From Nageia nagi (lineage: Eukaryota > Pinophyta): 64,000 nt of DNA. Positions 35,151 through 45,780 of this stretch are shown in pieces. Location of the stretch: assembly GCA_050084985.1 (NCBI GenBank), contig JBITNC010000001.1, positions 68,882,001-68,946,000 on the forward strand, given 5' to 3'. The translations under genes were made by a program, and so were the position numbers. How positions within the stretch are numbered: the first letter of the stretch is position 1; every line of letters begins with the position of its first letter. A model generated the notes under the pieces. It had not been told where the DNA came from. It searched no databases and saw only the letters and a list, made by a program, of their open reading frames with translations.

Positions 35151-36180
35151 TTTGTAGCCTCTTTGGGTGCACTCTCATATTCCTCCTCACTAGGATCATT
35201 AGCATTAATCAAATATAACTTTTGTTATGTATAATGATGAACATGAATAAATTTCTCATCATAATTATAGCACAAGCCCTTCTTTTGATGCTCTTCCATT
35301 TCTTCCATGTCAACTTCTTAGTTTGCATTATGCAATTTGGTTGTGGAGAACTTGTGTTATTAGAGGAATGGGAAATATTATGTGTTTTGGTGAATGGAGG
35401 TCTTGCATTTTATTGATGAGAACTGGCTTTATCTTCAATGAGCTTTGCGAAGGCAATAACATCCATCATAGTTTTTGTATTAAACATTTTGACTTTTGGT
35501 TTAATTTCTTCCTTTAAGCCATTGATAAAATAACTTATGAAAAATACATCATCTAACCCATTTATGTGATTTACCAATTTCTCAAATTAATTTTGGTATT
35601 CTTTGATTGTTGTTATTTGATGTAACTTGGTCAATGCCCCTATGAAATCTTCATAATCATTAGGACCAAAATAGATCAATAATTATTGAGTGAATTCATC
35701 ACATGAAGGATTAGGATGCATTTTTGATTACCACTAGTGCCATTGGAGAGCCTCACGATCCAAATGAAAACATGCCATGCACACCTTCAAATCCTTTAGG
35801 ATTTGGTTCATTATGAAATACTATCTAGCTTTATAAATCTAGCCAATGGGATTATCTCCATCAAATCAAGGAAAATCCAATTTGTTTGTGTAGGGAAGAA
35901 TGAAACCACTTTGTTGGATTTGAAGGTTATGATGATACCCTTATGGATTTCTTAACTGCCCTGATCACTATGAACTAGATGCATTGTTGGTATGATTGAG
36001 ACTTTGTTGAACACTATCACACTTATTGTCAAGGGTTTGTATTTATGTCTATATTTATAAAATTTCTACTTTGAATTTATTGGTAAGTGTATATACCATT
36101 TTTTGGATCATAATTTGAAATGTCATCATGGTAGGATCAGCTTTTCCTACTATTTGGGATCTTATTTCAAGTGCCATTTT
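35151..36180 (-). pseudogene. gag: Z1 Gag
   Basis: The minus strand begins MALEIRSQIVGKADPTMMTF near 36175. The Retrotrans_gag core is LDFPWFDGDNPIG near 35885, then KVCMACFHLDREALQWH near 35790, followed by a conserved FEKLVNHINGLDDVFFISYF block (35585-35525) and INGLKEEIKPKV near 35520. A Cys/His region near 35280 (degraded) would be the zinc knuckle. Stops mostly fall at Gln/Trp sites. Confidence 0.8.
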
Positions 36181-36929
36181 TGAAAACTGCTATTTTTGAA
36201 GCTAATATTTCTAGAAATTGCTATTTTTAGAAAGTGCCTAAAAAAGCATATGGGTGTAATATATCAAAATGATTAACTCAAAAAGATGATCACAATGGGC
36301 TAGGTCTCCTGATGATGATTTTAAAACCCCCAATTTTTTTTTTTTATGTTTGTGGGTCTATTTGCTTTTGTTAAAAATTACTGAAATGGTATAGATTTTT
36401 AGTTATTTGGCTCTAATATTTTTGATACCTCTAAACTACCATTTTTGTAGCTCTAAAAAATTTCATGTCATACATTTTGCTTTCCAAATCAAAGTTTTTT
36501 ATGTGAAGGAATGATTCTAAGGTAAGGATTATCTTCTCTATAGGCTTGTCTAAACACCCCTCCTATCCAAATTTCATAAAGAAAGAGGCTACAAAGATGG
36601 CTTCTATGACAAGTAAATTTCTAGTGGCACTTGTTGGTGCATTATAGTTTATAGATGATTGACATAGCTTCCTACCTAGTTTTCATTTATAGACTAGATA
36701 GTCTTTGATATACCTTTCGGTACATGGAGTCCAATATTATGTAGGGTTCTATTTGAGGCCTAGGTATTGGTATAAAGTTTTTTGCACCTCACTTCACTTT
36801 ATGGGCAAGTGTGCTTAGCTAAAAATGATAGATCCTCATGGATATTTTAAAACCCCTAGTATAGGGTTTCTAGCTTAGACCTTTAAGAATTTTTTTTTAA
36901 TTTTCTTGTAGCAGAATGGCCTTGGAAAG
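36181..36929 (-). other. Leader of Z1
   Basis: No coding domain is seen between the primer-binding site and Gag. T/A-rich runs are present (for example 36333-36345). The length of about 750 bp is within the range for plant gypsy leaders. Confidence 0.5.
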
Positions 36930-36942
36930 AGCTCTGATACTA
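36930..36942 (-). other. Primer-binding site of Z1
   Basis: On the minus strand, two bases after the LTR end, TAGTATCAGAGCTC matches the initiator tRNA-Met site TGGTATCAGAGC with one G-to-A change. Confidence 0.88.
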
Positions 36943-36944
36943 GA

Positions 36945-37353
36945 TGTTACGATGCTTCAAATATGAAAAGGGAAATATTGCAAACATGAAATGAATATTG
37001 ATTTGAAATAGGAAAATAACAATTATCTATTAGAAATAACAGAGCATGCACTAGTAAATAGAACACAAAATAGCATCAATAAGTAGATAAGGATAGGATT
37101 TTACTAAATAGTAACAGAATCATAGGCCACTTGGAGGGGGCTACCTCCTTACAACTCCAAAGGCAAAAAATAATATTCAAGATTCCTTTCTCCACACACT
37201 TCTATCTATTTATATTAAACTAACCCTAACCCTAATAGTAATGCAAAATTGGGCCCCATTCTTACAATCACAATATTATGATTTACAATATAGGCTAACA
37301 ATTTAATAAAATACTAATACTAACACTAAAATGTTAGGATGTGGGATCTAACA
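36945..37353 (-). repeat. 5' LTR of Z1
   Basis: 409 bp, same ends as the 3' copy. A TATA-like atttatatta near 37208-37217 on the plus strand corresponds to a TATA on the minus strand and is shared by both LTRs. The ccctaaccctaa string also occurs here. Confidence 0.92.
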
Positions 37354-38790
37354 TAGTAGGGTTTGTTTCAGTAGGAACATTTATACTCGGATTTTAAGAA
37401 ACATTATTTGGATGTCCTAGGAATTGATTTTGTTGATTTTGTGATTGGACCAAAGGAGCCTTAGATTTTTTAGGTATAGGATGCATTGGAATGGACTATT
37501 GATATTGTTGAGTGATTTAGGGTTGCTAAGTAACTTGAGGTTGATGTAGAGCCATTGAAGAAGAATCTTTAGTTTGAACATAGTTAGCTTATTCTCTAAC
37601 ATATCCTAAAAGATAAAAATTTACCATGGTGAGATCAATAGTAGGATCTGACATAAGCTCCATAACCTATTCTAAATGCAAGCCCAAATACAAGTGTTGA
37701 TAGACTACACATGAGTCTAAAAAATTAAGAGCTAAACATGGAGAACACCATTCTATAATGCCTAAAGTATCACTCTCTATTGAACTTACCATAATAATAT
37801 TATTGATTTCTTTTGGGACACCTAGCTATTATACCTAGTTATTCTTAGGTTGAAATCTAGGTTAATAATAATTATCATATCTTCTATAGTTGAAACTTTG
37901 ATTCTACCTTTCTTTCAGAGTGGAATTATTAGTAAGTTTCTAATAGTTACCTCTAATTGCCTTATTCTTTCCTCCTCTTGAGATTTAGAATCAACACTTG
38001 TACAAGTCGATGGAGGTGTAGGTAGTGCTAGTATTTGATTTTGAATAATGGGTTTAGGAGGTTTTGGTAAGGATAAGACTCCAGAATGAGCAATTTGTGG
38101 ATCTTTTTAAAGAGATAATTTGGGAAATAAAAGAATAATGGTCTTGGGTTACATCTTTCCAAAGGACACCAAAGTATGTTCAAAGGTTTTAGTAGTTTGG
38201 TAAATATTTGGGAAAGTATCTCCTAACATATAAATATGCATATTAAGATATAGGAGAAAGGATTTCCTATAGTACACTAGAGCTTATGCATTCATTGGTC
38301 TTATCCTTACCAAAATAGAATTCAATACTTTCTCAAATATGATATTAAAATCATCAATGGACTCATGAGGGTGTCTTTTGATACATGCTATAAGACTCAG
38401 GAAGGTGCTATCATCACTATATGTGGTAAATATTTTAATTAAATATTAACACATCTCTCCCCATGTATTTATAGACTAAAGGATAAGATTTTTGAACCAT
38501 TCAATAGCTTTGCCTTCAAAAGAGTGTGATAAAAACCTAATCATCACTATTTCATTAGTGATATGAAAGCTTTAAGCCAACAAAGATACACCTTGATAAT
38601 GTTGTTTTGGTGTTTTACCATACCCATCATATTTAAAAATAATTTAAAGGTTACTTGAGCAATAGCTAGTGAATTAGCAACAACTACCAAAGGATGACCA
38701 TTATTCCAAGTAGAAAAATCGATAAGTTGAGCCAATTTTGGAATAGTAACATTAGGTGAAGGATTTTTTGGGTTTGAATCAAATATGAAT
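37354..38790 (-). pseudogene. gag: Y Gag
   Basis: The Retrotrans_gag core reads FEGKAIEWFKNLIL, stop, SINTW (38520-38461), then GEMC, stop, YLIKIFTTYSDDSTF and LSLIACIKRHPHESIDDFN. This is the GKA.EWF..L...S...W.E.....F.K.F pattern with an ...E(S).(D/E)..F element. A Pro/Ser-rich linker (LPTPPSTCTSVDSKSQEEE near 38015) and a hydrophilic tail follow down to the Z1 insertion. It would be the structural protein of Y. It is of a different type from the Gag of X. Confidence 0.75.
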
Positions 38791-39123
38791 GATAATGGGA
38801 TTTTCCTTAAGGGAATTATAGGGGATACAATCCAAGAAATATTTCACCTAGTCCACCTATGAGGAATTGATAGCTCCTAAAATGTAGGCTATCTAAAAGA
38901 ATTTCTGGCACTACTAGTAAGTCTACATTCTAGAGGTGCTAGGGTTTAAAATATTGAGTGGTTGACAACAAAGTCACCAATAAGGTGATAAGAAACTTAT
39001 AATATTTGAAAGGTCTAATTAATAGCCTACTAGACACAACTATCTAGCCTATCTATGCCTAATAAATATGGAATTCAATTTGGGTCCCATCGCACATGCT
39101 AAAAATAGAATGATAACTACTAT
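38791..39123 (-). other. Leader of Y
   Basis: Sequence between Gag and the 5' LTR. It is shared with 54990-55323, showing that the fragment there is also a 5' LTR plus leader of family Y. A ttggtgact string near 38975 on the minus strand resembles primer sites of some plant gypsy elements, but it lies about 150 bp from the LTR edge, so the true primer site is not settled. Confidence 0.5.
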
Positions 39124-40933
39124 TGATCAGTATAATGTAACCTAAAAGGGTTTGGTATGGTTGAGTTCTTCATTTCCAATAATAGTAGGTTCCTTGAGAG
39201 AGAAAAAGGTGGTGGGGATGCACTTGTGTTGATCTTCTACTCAATCTCTAGATTATAGGCTAGTTCCTATAAATTGTGAAAGTTAAAAGTAATAAGAAAG
39301 AGATAAAAAGGTAAAGAGAAATAGGAAAGAGATAAACACATTAAACTAAAAGTAAACAAGAACTATATAGCCTAGGCATTATAGCAAAGGAAGCAATCCA
39401 TAACCAAGATTAAGAATAACGAACTATCTTACCCTTGGAGTCTTGCAATCATAATACACAACAACTTAAGACATCATTTCATACATAACATTCACAAAGT
39501 GTAATAAATATACACTTGTTGCAAAGGACAAAGTATTATCAATTTGCATTATCATATATAAAACAATCTTATAGACTTGGGCAAATTTGCTAAAATGTCT
39601 AACCATTTGGACTTATAATAGTCCATTATTTATACATTTACATGCCCTATTGGGTGGTTGTCTATCATTAATATATATAAATACTCTTGATTGAAAATAA
39701 TAAGGAAAACTATTGACAATTAATATCACAACTATGCTAAATTACATAGTAAACAAGTACCAACAACATCATAGTTTGGGGATTTAAAATTTTTGAGCCA
39801 TTGTACTCATTAAGCTATAATATTCCCAATTTGTTGTTGGCTACTTTCTCTTAGCTCTATAGCTGATTGAAGATGTACTTTTCTATAACTTGATTGGTAC
39901 GATCTGACACTATGTTCTATCAATAGCTATCTACTTCTTTGTAACCATTAATAATCAACATTATATTTCTATTTGCATGGAATAATGGTGGAAATGAATA
40001 GTATATCATTTTTTTCTAAGAAGAAACTACCACTATCATGTGGAAATGAGTCATAGTCAATACATTGATAGAGCCCTAGGGGTCAAACACTTATGATCAA
40101 GTGGACATGGGTGCTACTTCTTACCCATTATTCTTCTTTCAATCTAGTAGGTTTTGTTTCTCTTTATCAATCTCTAATGATGATCAAGCTTCCCTTAGCA
40201 CTTATGGATTTTAGGTAGGAGGTGTGACATCATCATTGGAAATTGATGGGCTTTGTTTAATTTCCTTCATGTAAGATCTTCCACTAAATATAGTAGTTCT
40301 TGCCATTATGGTACTTACCACCATTCATTATCCTAGGACCCATTGATTTTAGCTAAAAGTTCTGACATCATTACTCAAAATTGATGGTTTCTATTTGATA
40401 TTTTTATGAAATATCTCCTGCTAAATGAAATAGTGCCCATTATTGCTTATCTCCAGATCCACTAATTACACTAAAAAATAATGATGTCATTACTGAAAAT
40501 TGGTAGGATCTAATTGATCAACTTGCAACATCCCATACAAATTTTTATTATTGGGTCAAGATCTCCTAAAAAATGTTGGGCTTTGTTATATTACCTGATA
40601 GAGATCTAGATATGACCCAAACTTACATTTACAACAACACTTGGTCTTTATTTTATAATGACTACTTGAATTTACTTTACAGTGACTCCCAAACTTAATT
40701 TAGACACTTACTTCCCTTACATAATACAATACTACTCGGATATGGTGCATTATTGCTGGTCATGACTTAGAAAAAAATTCTATAAATTATGACTCTTTTT
40801 TATACACATAGTTCTTGAAAAGATAGTTAAATTAATCAAGGTATATTTCTAGGAGTTACTACAATACCTGCTAGGTAGTGAATAGACCTTTTGAAGCAAA
40901 ATAAGATTAACCCACACATATAAATAATACCCA
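39124..40933 (-). repeat. 5' LTR of element Y
   Basis: About 1.8 kb, aligned with 19998-21739 along its whole length. Extra sequence near 39920-39980 accounts for much of the length difference. No coding content is supported. Confidence 0.8.
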
Positions 40934-41231
40934 AATACTATCACATGTAAAGAATATGTTGAGTGACTATAATCTTTCAAATCACTATCATATTCATCGT
41001 TTAGGTGTAAACTTCATACTCTTTCACTTTATCTTCTTGGTGCATTGACATATCTCTTGCATGCCCTAGTCTTTTTAAGTTGTACAACAAAACACTCAAG
41101 GTTTTCTTAATCTAAATAAATAGGTGTATACATTTTTGAAACAATTGAAATGAATGATTAGTCCTACTCAAAACCTTAGAGTTTTGGTACAACTAGTGAA
41201 GGATAACATGATGTATCAAAGGTTCACCAAT
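40934..41231 (-). other. Leader and possible Gag N-terminus of element X
   Basis: On the minus strand the LTR end is followed by ATTGGTGAACCTTTGATAC, a possible primer-binding site of the TTGGTG type. Farther on, one frame reads acidic residues (DEYDSDLKDYSHSTYS) and could be the start of the Gag continued at 19997. Evidence for coding is thin. Confidence 0.45.
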
Positions 41232-41848
41232 TGTTATAACTATAATACTAATAATTAGGGTTATTTACATAATATTTAATTTAACCAATAATCATAAAAT
41301 AATAGAAAATGATGACATGAAAGATGAAAATGACCTAATTTACGTTTACCTATCAAACTAAATTGATGAAATATACAAACCTATAATTTACCTATGATGA
41401 AAAATGAAGGTGATATCTGATTGAAAGAGAATAAAAAATAATCTTATCTAAAAAAAAGATCCATGTATCCAACCTCAACCTAGTGATGATGCTAGGAACC
41501 TAATGGCACCACCCATTTATTGTTCTAGAATACCTTACCCTTTCACTTGATGCCATTATCTCACTTTTGATACATATAATATCACTCATAAATGGATGAA
41601 AGATCATAAGAATGTAGAGATTAGAGTATAAAAAAATTACAAAATGATAGGTGGCATTAAGAAACACTAGTCAAGAATGACATAAGTATATTTCCACCTA
41701 TCAAGGATATTGTTGAGTTGATCTATTATCATAAAACATAAAGGTACATGAGAGTGCACATTGATAAGAACATTTATTTTAAAAATTAAATAAATTATTT
41801 TGAATACCTAAAAATAATTAAATTAAAATTCTTTTTTAGGTTTTAACA
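41232..41848 (-). repeat. 5' LTR of element X
   Basis: 617 bp with minus-strand ends TGTTAAAACC and GTTATAACA. It aligns with 12126-12840 but lacks about 100 bp near 41706. The flank atagg to its right pairs with gtagg at 12121-12125. Confidence 0.8.
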
Positions 41849-42785
41849 ATAGGTTGTGATGTGTTAAAATCCATATGAAGAAAGAAGTTTCTACTAGAAT
41901 TTCTTGGTACCATATTTAATTCACACTTTTGGTGAGACTTCATCTACTAAATGGTTAATATTCTTAATTGCCTCTTTGATTAAGAATTTTACACTCTCTA
42001 AAATTATCCATTTAGGTACATCCCTTAGATTGTTTGGCTTGATATTTGCAATCAATATTTCCTTTTCCAACTTATGCAATTATCTTTTGATCTCTAGATT
42101 AAGTGGTATCTCAAACCACCATTTACCTTTGTTTTTTTGTAATAGTGATATATCCTATCTCCTTGGTTGGTTGTTTCCCATTTGATGAATTTGGTATATT
42201 CTTTACATCTAATTAGAGGTTCTTTTGTTAGCTACATATCTTCCTAGAAGAAAACCTCTTCTCTTGGTTTAACCTACTATTTGATATTTTTAGTTATCAT
42301 ATACCTAACATTCATTAGTCCATTCTAAAAAAGGTGATCTTATAGGAGAATTTTCTATTCTAAGAATTCAATTTCTACTTTGCAAATATTTTTTGTTATA
42401 GATTTTTATCTAATCTTTCTCACTTTTTGTTTCTATCCTTTGAATCATTTTACCTCTAAGGTCTTGGATTAAATGAATAATTTACCTCAACCCTAAGCCT
42501 CCTTGGTACTTTTGTTTACAAATCTTACTCTAGGATACTAGAGCCATTTTCCTTTTCTCCCTTATGGTAGACCATAAGAATTTACAACATATCTAGTCAA
42601 TTTTTTTACATATGGACGAAGTTATCTAAAATACCATAGATACATAAATTGGTACATTCTAAAGAGTATGTTTGACAAGGCTTAATCTCCTTGCATAAAT
42701 CAGAATTTGATCCTTCCATCTTGCTATGTTTTATTGAAACCTTTCTAGTAAAATATCCCATTATTTAGATTTTAACCTTCCTATG
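41849..42785 (-). pseudogene. LINE ORF2, distal RT segment
   Basis: Minus-strand motifs: RWKDQILIYARRLSLVKHTL (42725-42661), then NVPIYVSMVF, FLWSTIREKRKMALVS near 42580-42540, a Trp-to-stop change, and SKICKQKYQGGLGLR near 42530-42487. This string (W....LS..GR..L...VL..(I/M)P.Y, KFLW, KICKPK..GGLG) is the C-terminal landmark series of plant L1-type ORF2. It continues downstream to 41849 and resumes in frame at 12125. The 5' part of ORF2 (endonuclease and the RT catalytic core) is missing: homology stops at 42785 where a dispersed repeat begins. The 93-codon plus-strand ORF at 41904-42185 is an antisense shadow. Confidence 0.85.
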
Positions 42786-42990
42786 TATAAATGCCTAATT
42801 ATCCCTTCACTTAATCACTCAAAATACCTTGTGATAAATTCAAGGATGAATATGCATTACACCTAATTTTCTTATATGTGATAAGCCAAAATGATAAGGT
42901 AAGGTTGAGATAATTTCCTTTATATTCAAGATTTCATGAAGATGTCTAAAACCTAAAATGAAGACAAAATATTAAAGTTGAGCTTCAAAC
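42786..42990. repeat. Dispersed repeat, copy 1
   Basis: About 200 bp similar to 58913-59105, sharing tataaatgcctaattatccc, caaggatgaatatgcat and gataagccaaaatgataagg. It marks the 5' break of the LINE. Its family is not recognised. Confidence 0.65.
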
Positions 42991-43009
42991 CACAAGTATT
43001 TATGACCTT

Positions 43010-43554
43010 GTGATCACTCAAGTGTTGCAAATAGATCTTGTCAGGTTCCAAAATTCAAGCTCCAAAAGTCAAATTTCACACTTAATAACAAAACATAGCC
43101 CCCCACCATGTTTAGAGATGAAACACTATTGCATTTGGGAAACATGCTTGTGTTTTGTAGAAATGCATCCACCTAGCATATTTAGCCTAAAACACAATTA
43201 CATTTTAGCTTGTTAGTTTCTAGGAAGTTTTGGTGAACTTCCAAGTAGTTTAACTTCCTTTTCTTGCATTTTCTATTTCAATTTGCTTATTATTCTTAGT
43301 TGGTTAGCATTAGGATGTATAAATAAGAGTTCCAAACTTAATTTTGGGTTGGATTGTGGAATATTTTGGTGTAACTTGTAAATTATACCTTGTACTTGTA
43401 GAGTAAACTATTTAATAAAATGTCACTATAAGAATTCCACTTTATTTTCTAGATTTGTGTGAGTTTTTGAATTATGTCATGCAATTGTGAATGTTGGGTG
43501 AATGTTTTATGATACTATAAGTGTTCTTCTTTATGATAAAGTGTTAAAAAATCA
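43010..43554 (+). repeat. Probable copia-type 5' LTR
   Basis: The right edge is set by a primer-binding site at 43558 (tggtatcaga), with ...aaatca before it. A TATA-like gtataaataag sits near 43317 and the T-rich downstream part fits an LTR. The left edge is uncertain: candidates are TGTGATCACTC near 43009 or TGTTAGTTTC near 43211. Two short internal repeats (43085-43130 and 43166-43208) share tttag and aaacac(t/a)att motifs. Confidence 0.45.
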
Positions 43555-43557
43555 TTT

Positions 43558-43567
43558 TGGTATCAGA
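43558..43567 (+). other. Primer-binding site (initiator tRNA-Met type)
   Basis: tggtatcaga followed by cca matches the first ten bases of the usual TGGTATCAGAGC site. It lies three bases after the presumed LTR end. Confidence 0.7.
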
Positions 43568-43699
43568 CCAAGTAGATCCAAATTAATTTTTTTTGGGTTT
43601 ATAACCATGGGTATTTTTTTTCCAAATTGTTTGGAAAGAATTTCTTTTGTAGATCCAAGTTGTGTTGAAGACCTACTATCATGGCAAGAAACTCAAACT

Positions 43700-44505
43700 C
43701 AATACCAATCCTAGAATTTAATGGATAAAATTATGAATATTAGAGTATCTGAATGATGACTCTCTTATAAGGAAAAGACTTATGGGACATTATTTAAGAT
43801 GGATACAAAGAGCCAGATGATTGGAGTGTCTTGAGTGAAGATACAAGGATGGAAATAAAAGAGAAGAAGAATAATAATTTTTGGCTTTTTCACATATCTA
43901 AGCTGCTCTTGATAAGAGCATTTTTCTAGGAATTGTGGCCCACATAATCATTATTGATGCATGGAAGGCCTTAAGAGAAGGCTACCAAGGAATTACCAAA
44001 GTGAAGGAGGTGAAACTTTAGACCCTCAAAAGAGATTTTGAGAATCTCACATAATATGAAAATGAGAGTGTGGGTGAATATTGTGCAAGGGTGAAGGCCA
44101 TGTTGAATAAAATGGCCACTCTTGGTGATGAGTTAGAAAAATCCTTGGTAATAAAAAAAGTCTTGAGGAATTTATTTCCAAAATGGGACAATGTGGCTCT
44201 TGTAATTGAAGAAACCAAAGATGTTTCCACTATGGAGTTTTATCAATTGGTGTGATCTCTCACATATCAAGAAGAGAGATTTTTGAGAAGGTCTAATATT
44301 GGTACAAGTGAAGAATAAGCATTCTCAATTAGAGAAAATGATAATATTAATGGAAGAGGTCAAGGTAGAGGTTTTAGAGGTAGAGGTTCAAATGAAAGAG
44401 GGGAAGAAGAGGTTCCTTTGGAAGAGGAAGAGGAAGAGATCAAACTTCTTAGCAATATTAATAGCCTATGAATTCTTCCCAATATCCACCATGGTTAAAT
44501 CTTAA
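43700..44505 (+). pseudogene. gag: Copia-type Gag (UBN2 domain)
   Basis: The sequence reads in order: an NYE...MMTLL...GKDLWDII-like start (43727-43795), then DAWKALREGYQGITKVKEVK near 43955, then FENLT, stop, YENESVGEYCARVKAMLNKM near 44040-44115. It continues with LGDELEKSLVIKKVLRNLFP near 44130 and MEFYQLV near 44232. This is the copia Gag (UBN2) fold order, including the conserved V..L.R.L...(Y/W)....... region. It ends in an Arg/Gly-rich tail (GRGQGRGFRGRGS near 44353) where a zinc knuckle would normally follow, but none is seen. Three frameshifts and several stops break it. Confidence 0.8.
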
Positions 44506-44610
44506 AGGTACATACTAATAGAATTAATGGAATTAATGATAAAATCAATGAAATTAGCCATGAAATCAATGGAATCAACCACAAAATCAATGGAATAATG
44601 TACCTCAAAA
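44506..44610 (+). repeat. Degenerate Asn/Gln/Trp peptide repeat
   Basis: DNA units of the aatcaatggaa(t/a)caa type recur five or six times. In one frame they read as repeated NQWNQ(P) heptapeptides (for instance NQWNQPQNQWNNVPQN near 44567-44612). This frame continues into the gypsy protein on the right. Confidence 0.55.
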
Positions 44611-45780
44611 TTAGTGTCAAAGAGTTTCAAATCAATTATATCAAACACAAAGAAGAAATCTTATTCAAAAACAAGGTTACTTACCTGCATCACAATAGTA
44701 GAGTTAACCTCTTTCAAGGTAGCCTATCCTACCAGCATAACCTCTATAGAATCTTGGTCGATAAGTGAATGCTACCAATACTTTAGAATAGGAAGATGTT
44801 TCTAAAGTAAATGCAATACTCAAATTTGGATGTACAATTGATTCTCCTATGTCCAAACAAATCCAATCACAACAATAGGAACCAATAGTGATAGAGGTGT
44901 TAGAGGAAGAATTGATAGTTCCAAATATTGAAATTCCAATCAATAATGAAGCATTAGGTAGTGTAGTACTATACCAAAAAAGGTTGGTAATCATTTTTGA
45001 TAAAGAAGAATCTCAAATTATTTGAGAAATTAAAAAATTGAATATTCTAATACTAATTCTACAAGTCATAAAAGAGATTCCAATTGAATAAATATGTGAA
45101 AGGATTATGCATAAAAACTACAAGATGGTAAACTTATAGATATTTTGGTAGGGAATGTAATTACCCCCAAGTATGGAGATTAAGAGACTCCAATCATAAC
45201 TATTGTAATTGTATATATGATAATTCCTAATATATTAATAGAATTAGGAGTAGCCATTAATATAATCACTTTTGACTTATGCAACAAGTTAGCCCTTAAT
45301 TAAATTTAGCCTACCACAACTCTCCTTCAAATGGTTGATCAATTAGTTGCTACACCTATAGGAATAATTGAAGATGTGCCTATTACCATTGAGGCCTAGG
45401 AGTATATTTTAGACTTTCTAATATTACACCCAAGAAAGAATAAAATGGATATCCCATCATTTTGGATAGACCTTAGTTGGCCACTGTAGTAGCTCTTATA
45501 GATTGTAGGTCTAGTACCATGACTATTAATGTTGGCACAGGAACAAAATAGTTATATATGTATCCATCAACATATCCTTCATTAGAATTTTTAGGACATA
45601 TTCCTATTGATGAGCTTGAGATATATGAAGTAGATAACATTGCTACATTGGTAATGATAACTGTTAAAGAACATGTTGAGGAACTGGAAGAATCTAGTGA
45701 AGATATTAGTAAGTCTTCTCAGTAGCCTGCTATGACACCACAACAATAGATCTTTAGCATAGCACCAATTACATAATCTC
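44611..45780 (+). pseudogene. pol: Gypsy Gag-C/protease region
   Basis: A low-complexity Gln-rich segment (to about 44760) leads to VNAILKFGCTIDSPMSKQI near 44807. A retropepsin-like part follows: (I)ELGVAINIITFDLCNKL near 45240-45290 (expected D.G...N.......L), then TTLLQMVDQLVATPIGIIED near 45318 and PITIEA near 45382. It ends with a degraded LGRP(W)L.T..ALID.R string (45455-45505). This resembles protease regions of plant gypsy elements of the Athila/Tat group. The active-site Asp appears lost. Stops are many. Confidence 0.65.

Larger units (their letters stand above)
31340..37353 (-). mobile_element. Element Z1: Ty3/gypsy chromovirus on minus strand
   Basis: Two 409-bp LTRs of identical length bound a 6.0-kb element with primer-binding site, Gag, protease, RT, RNase H, integrase, chromodomain-like end and polypurine tract. 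LTR divergence counted by eye is roughly 10 percent, about twice that of Z2. The 5-bp flanks are caata on the left and tagta on the right: three of five match and the other two differ by transitions, so the target duplication is decayed. It is inserted in the gag-protease region of Y. Confidence 0.9.
19998..40933 (-). mobile_element. Element Y: gypsy element with long LTRs, nested in X, itself hit by Z1 and Z2
   Basis: Two related LTRs (19998-21739 and 39124-40933) enclose a minus-strand body. In order from the 5' side it has a leader, gag (38790-37354), then after Z1 more gag/protease linker (31339-31036), then after Z2 protease (24192-23640), a middle region, and RT running into RNase H (22900-21740). 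The coding frame of the linker resumes on both sides of Z2, showing Z2 is younger. No integrase was found and the pol frame runs to the LTR border. Terminal 5-bp flanks (tttga and aatac) do not match, so the target duplication is not recognisable and either end could be off by a few bases. Confidence 0.75.
12126..41848 (-). mobile_element. Element X: large LTR retrotransposon with gag but no visible pol, inserted in a LINE
   Basis: Related LTRs lie at 12126-12840 and 41232-41848 in the same orientation, with TGTTA...TAACA-type ends on the minus strand (the last base pair of the left copy has changed CA to TA). The flanks are gtagg on the left and atagg on the right: a 5-bp target duplication with one transition. 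Removing X plus one flank copy joins the two LINE ORF2 halves in frame. About 21 kb of the span is later insertion (element Y with Z1 and Z2). X's own remaining DNA is the leader 40934-41231, gag 19365-19997, an antisense plant-mobile-domain ORF, a LINE ORF1 fragment, an 88-bp array, and a polypurine tract. No RT, RNase H or integrase was found in X itself. Confidence 0.8.

Noticed and set aside
38547-38735. 62-codon minus-strand ORF as a separate gene
   Set aside because: It is part of the amino-terminal Gag region of element Y.
19993-40938. Target duplication for element Y
   Set aside because: Flanks tttga and aatac do not match, and the right LTR edge could be shifted by several bases, so I do not claim one.
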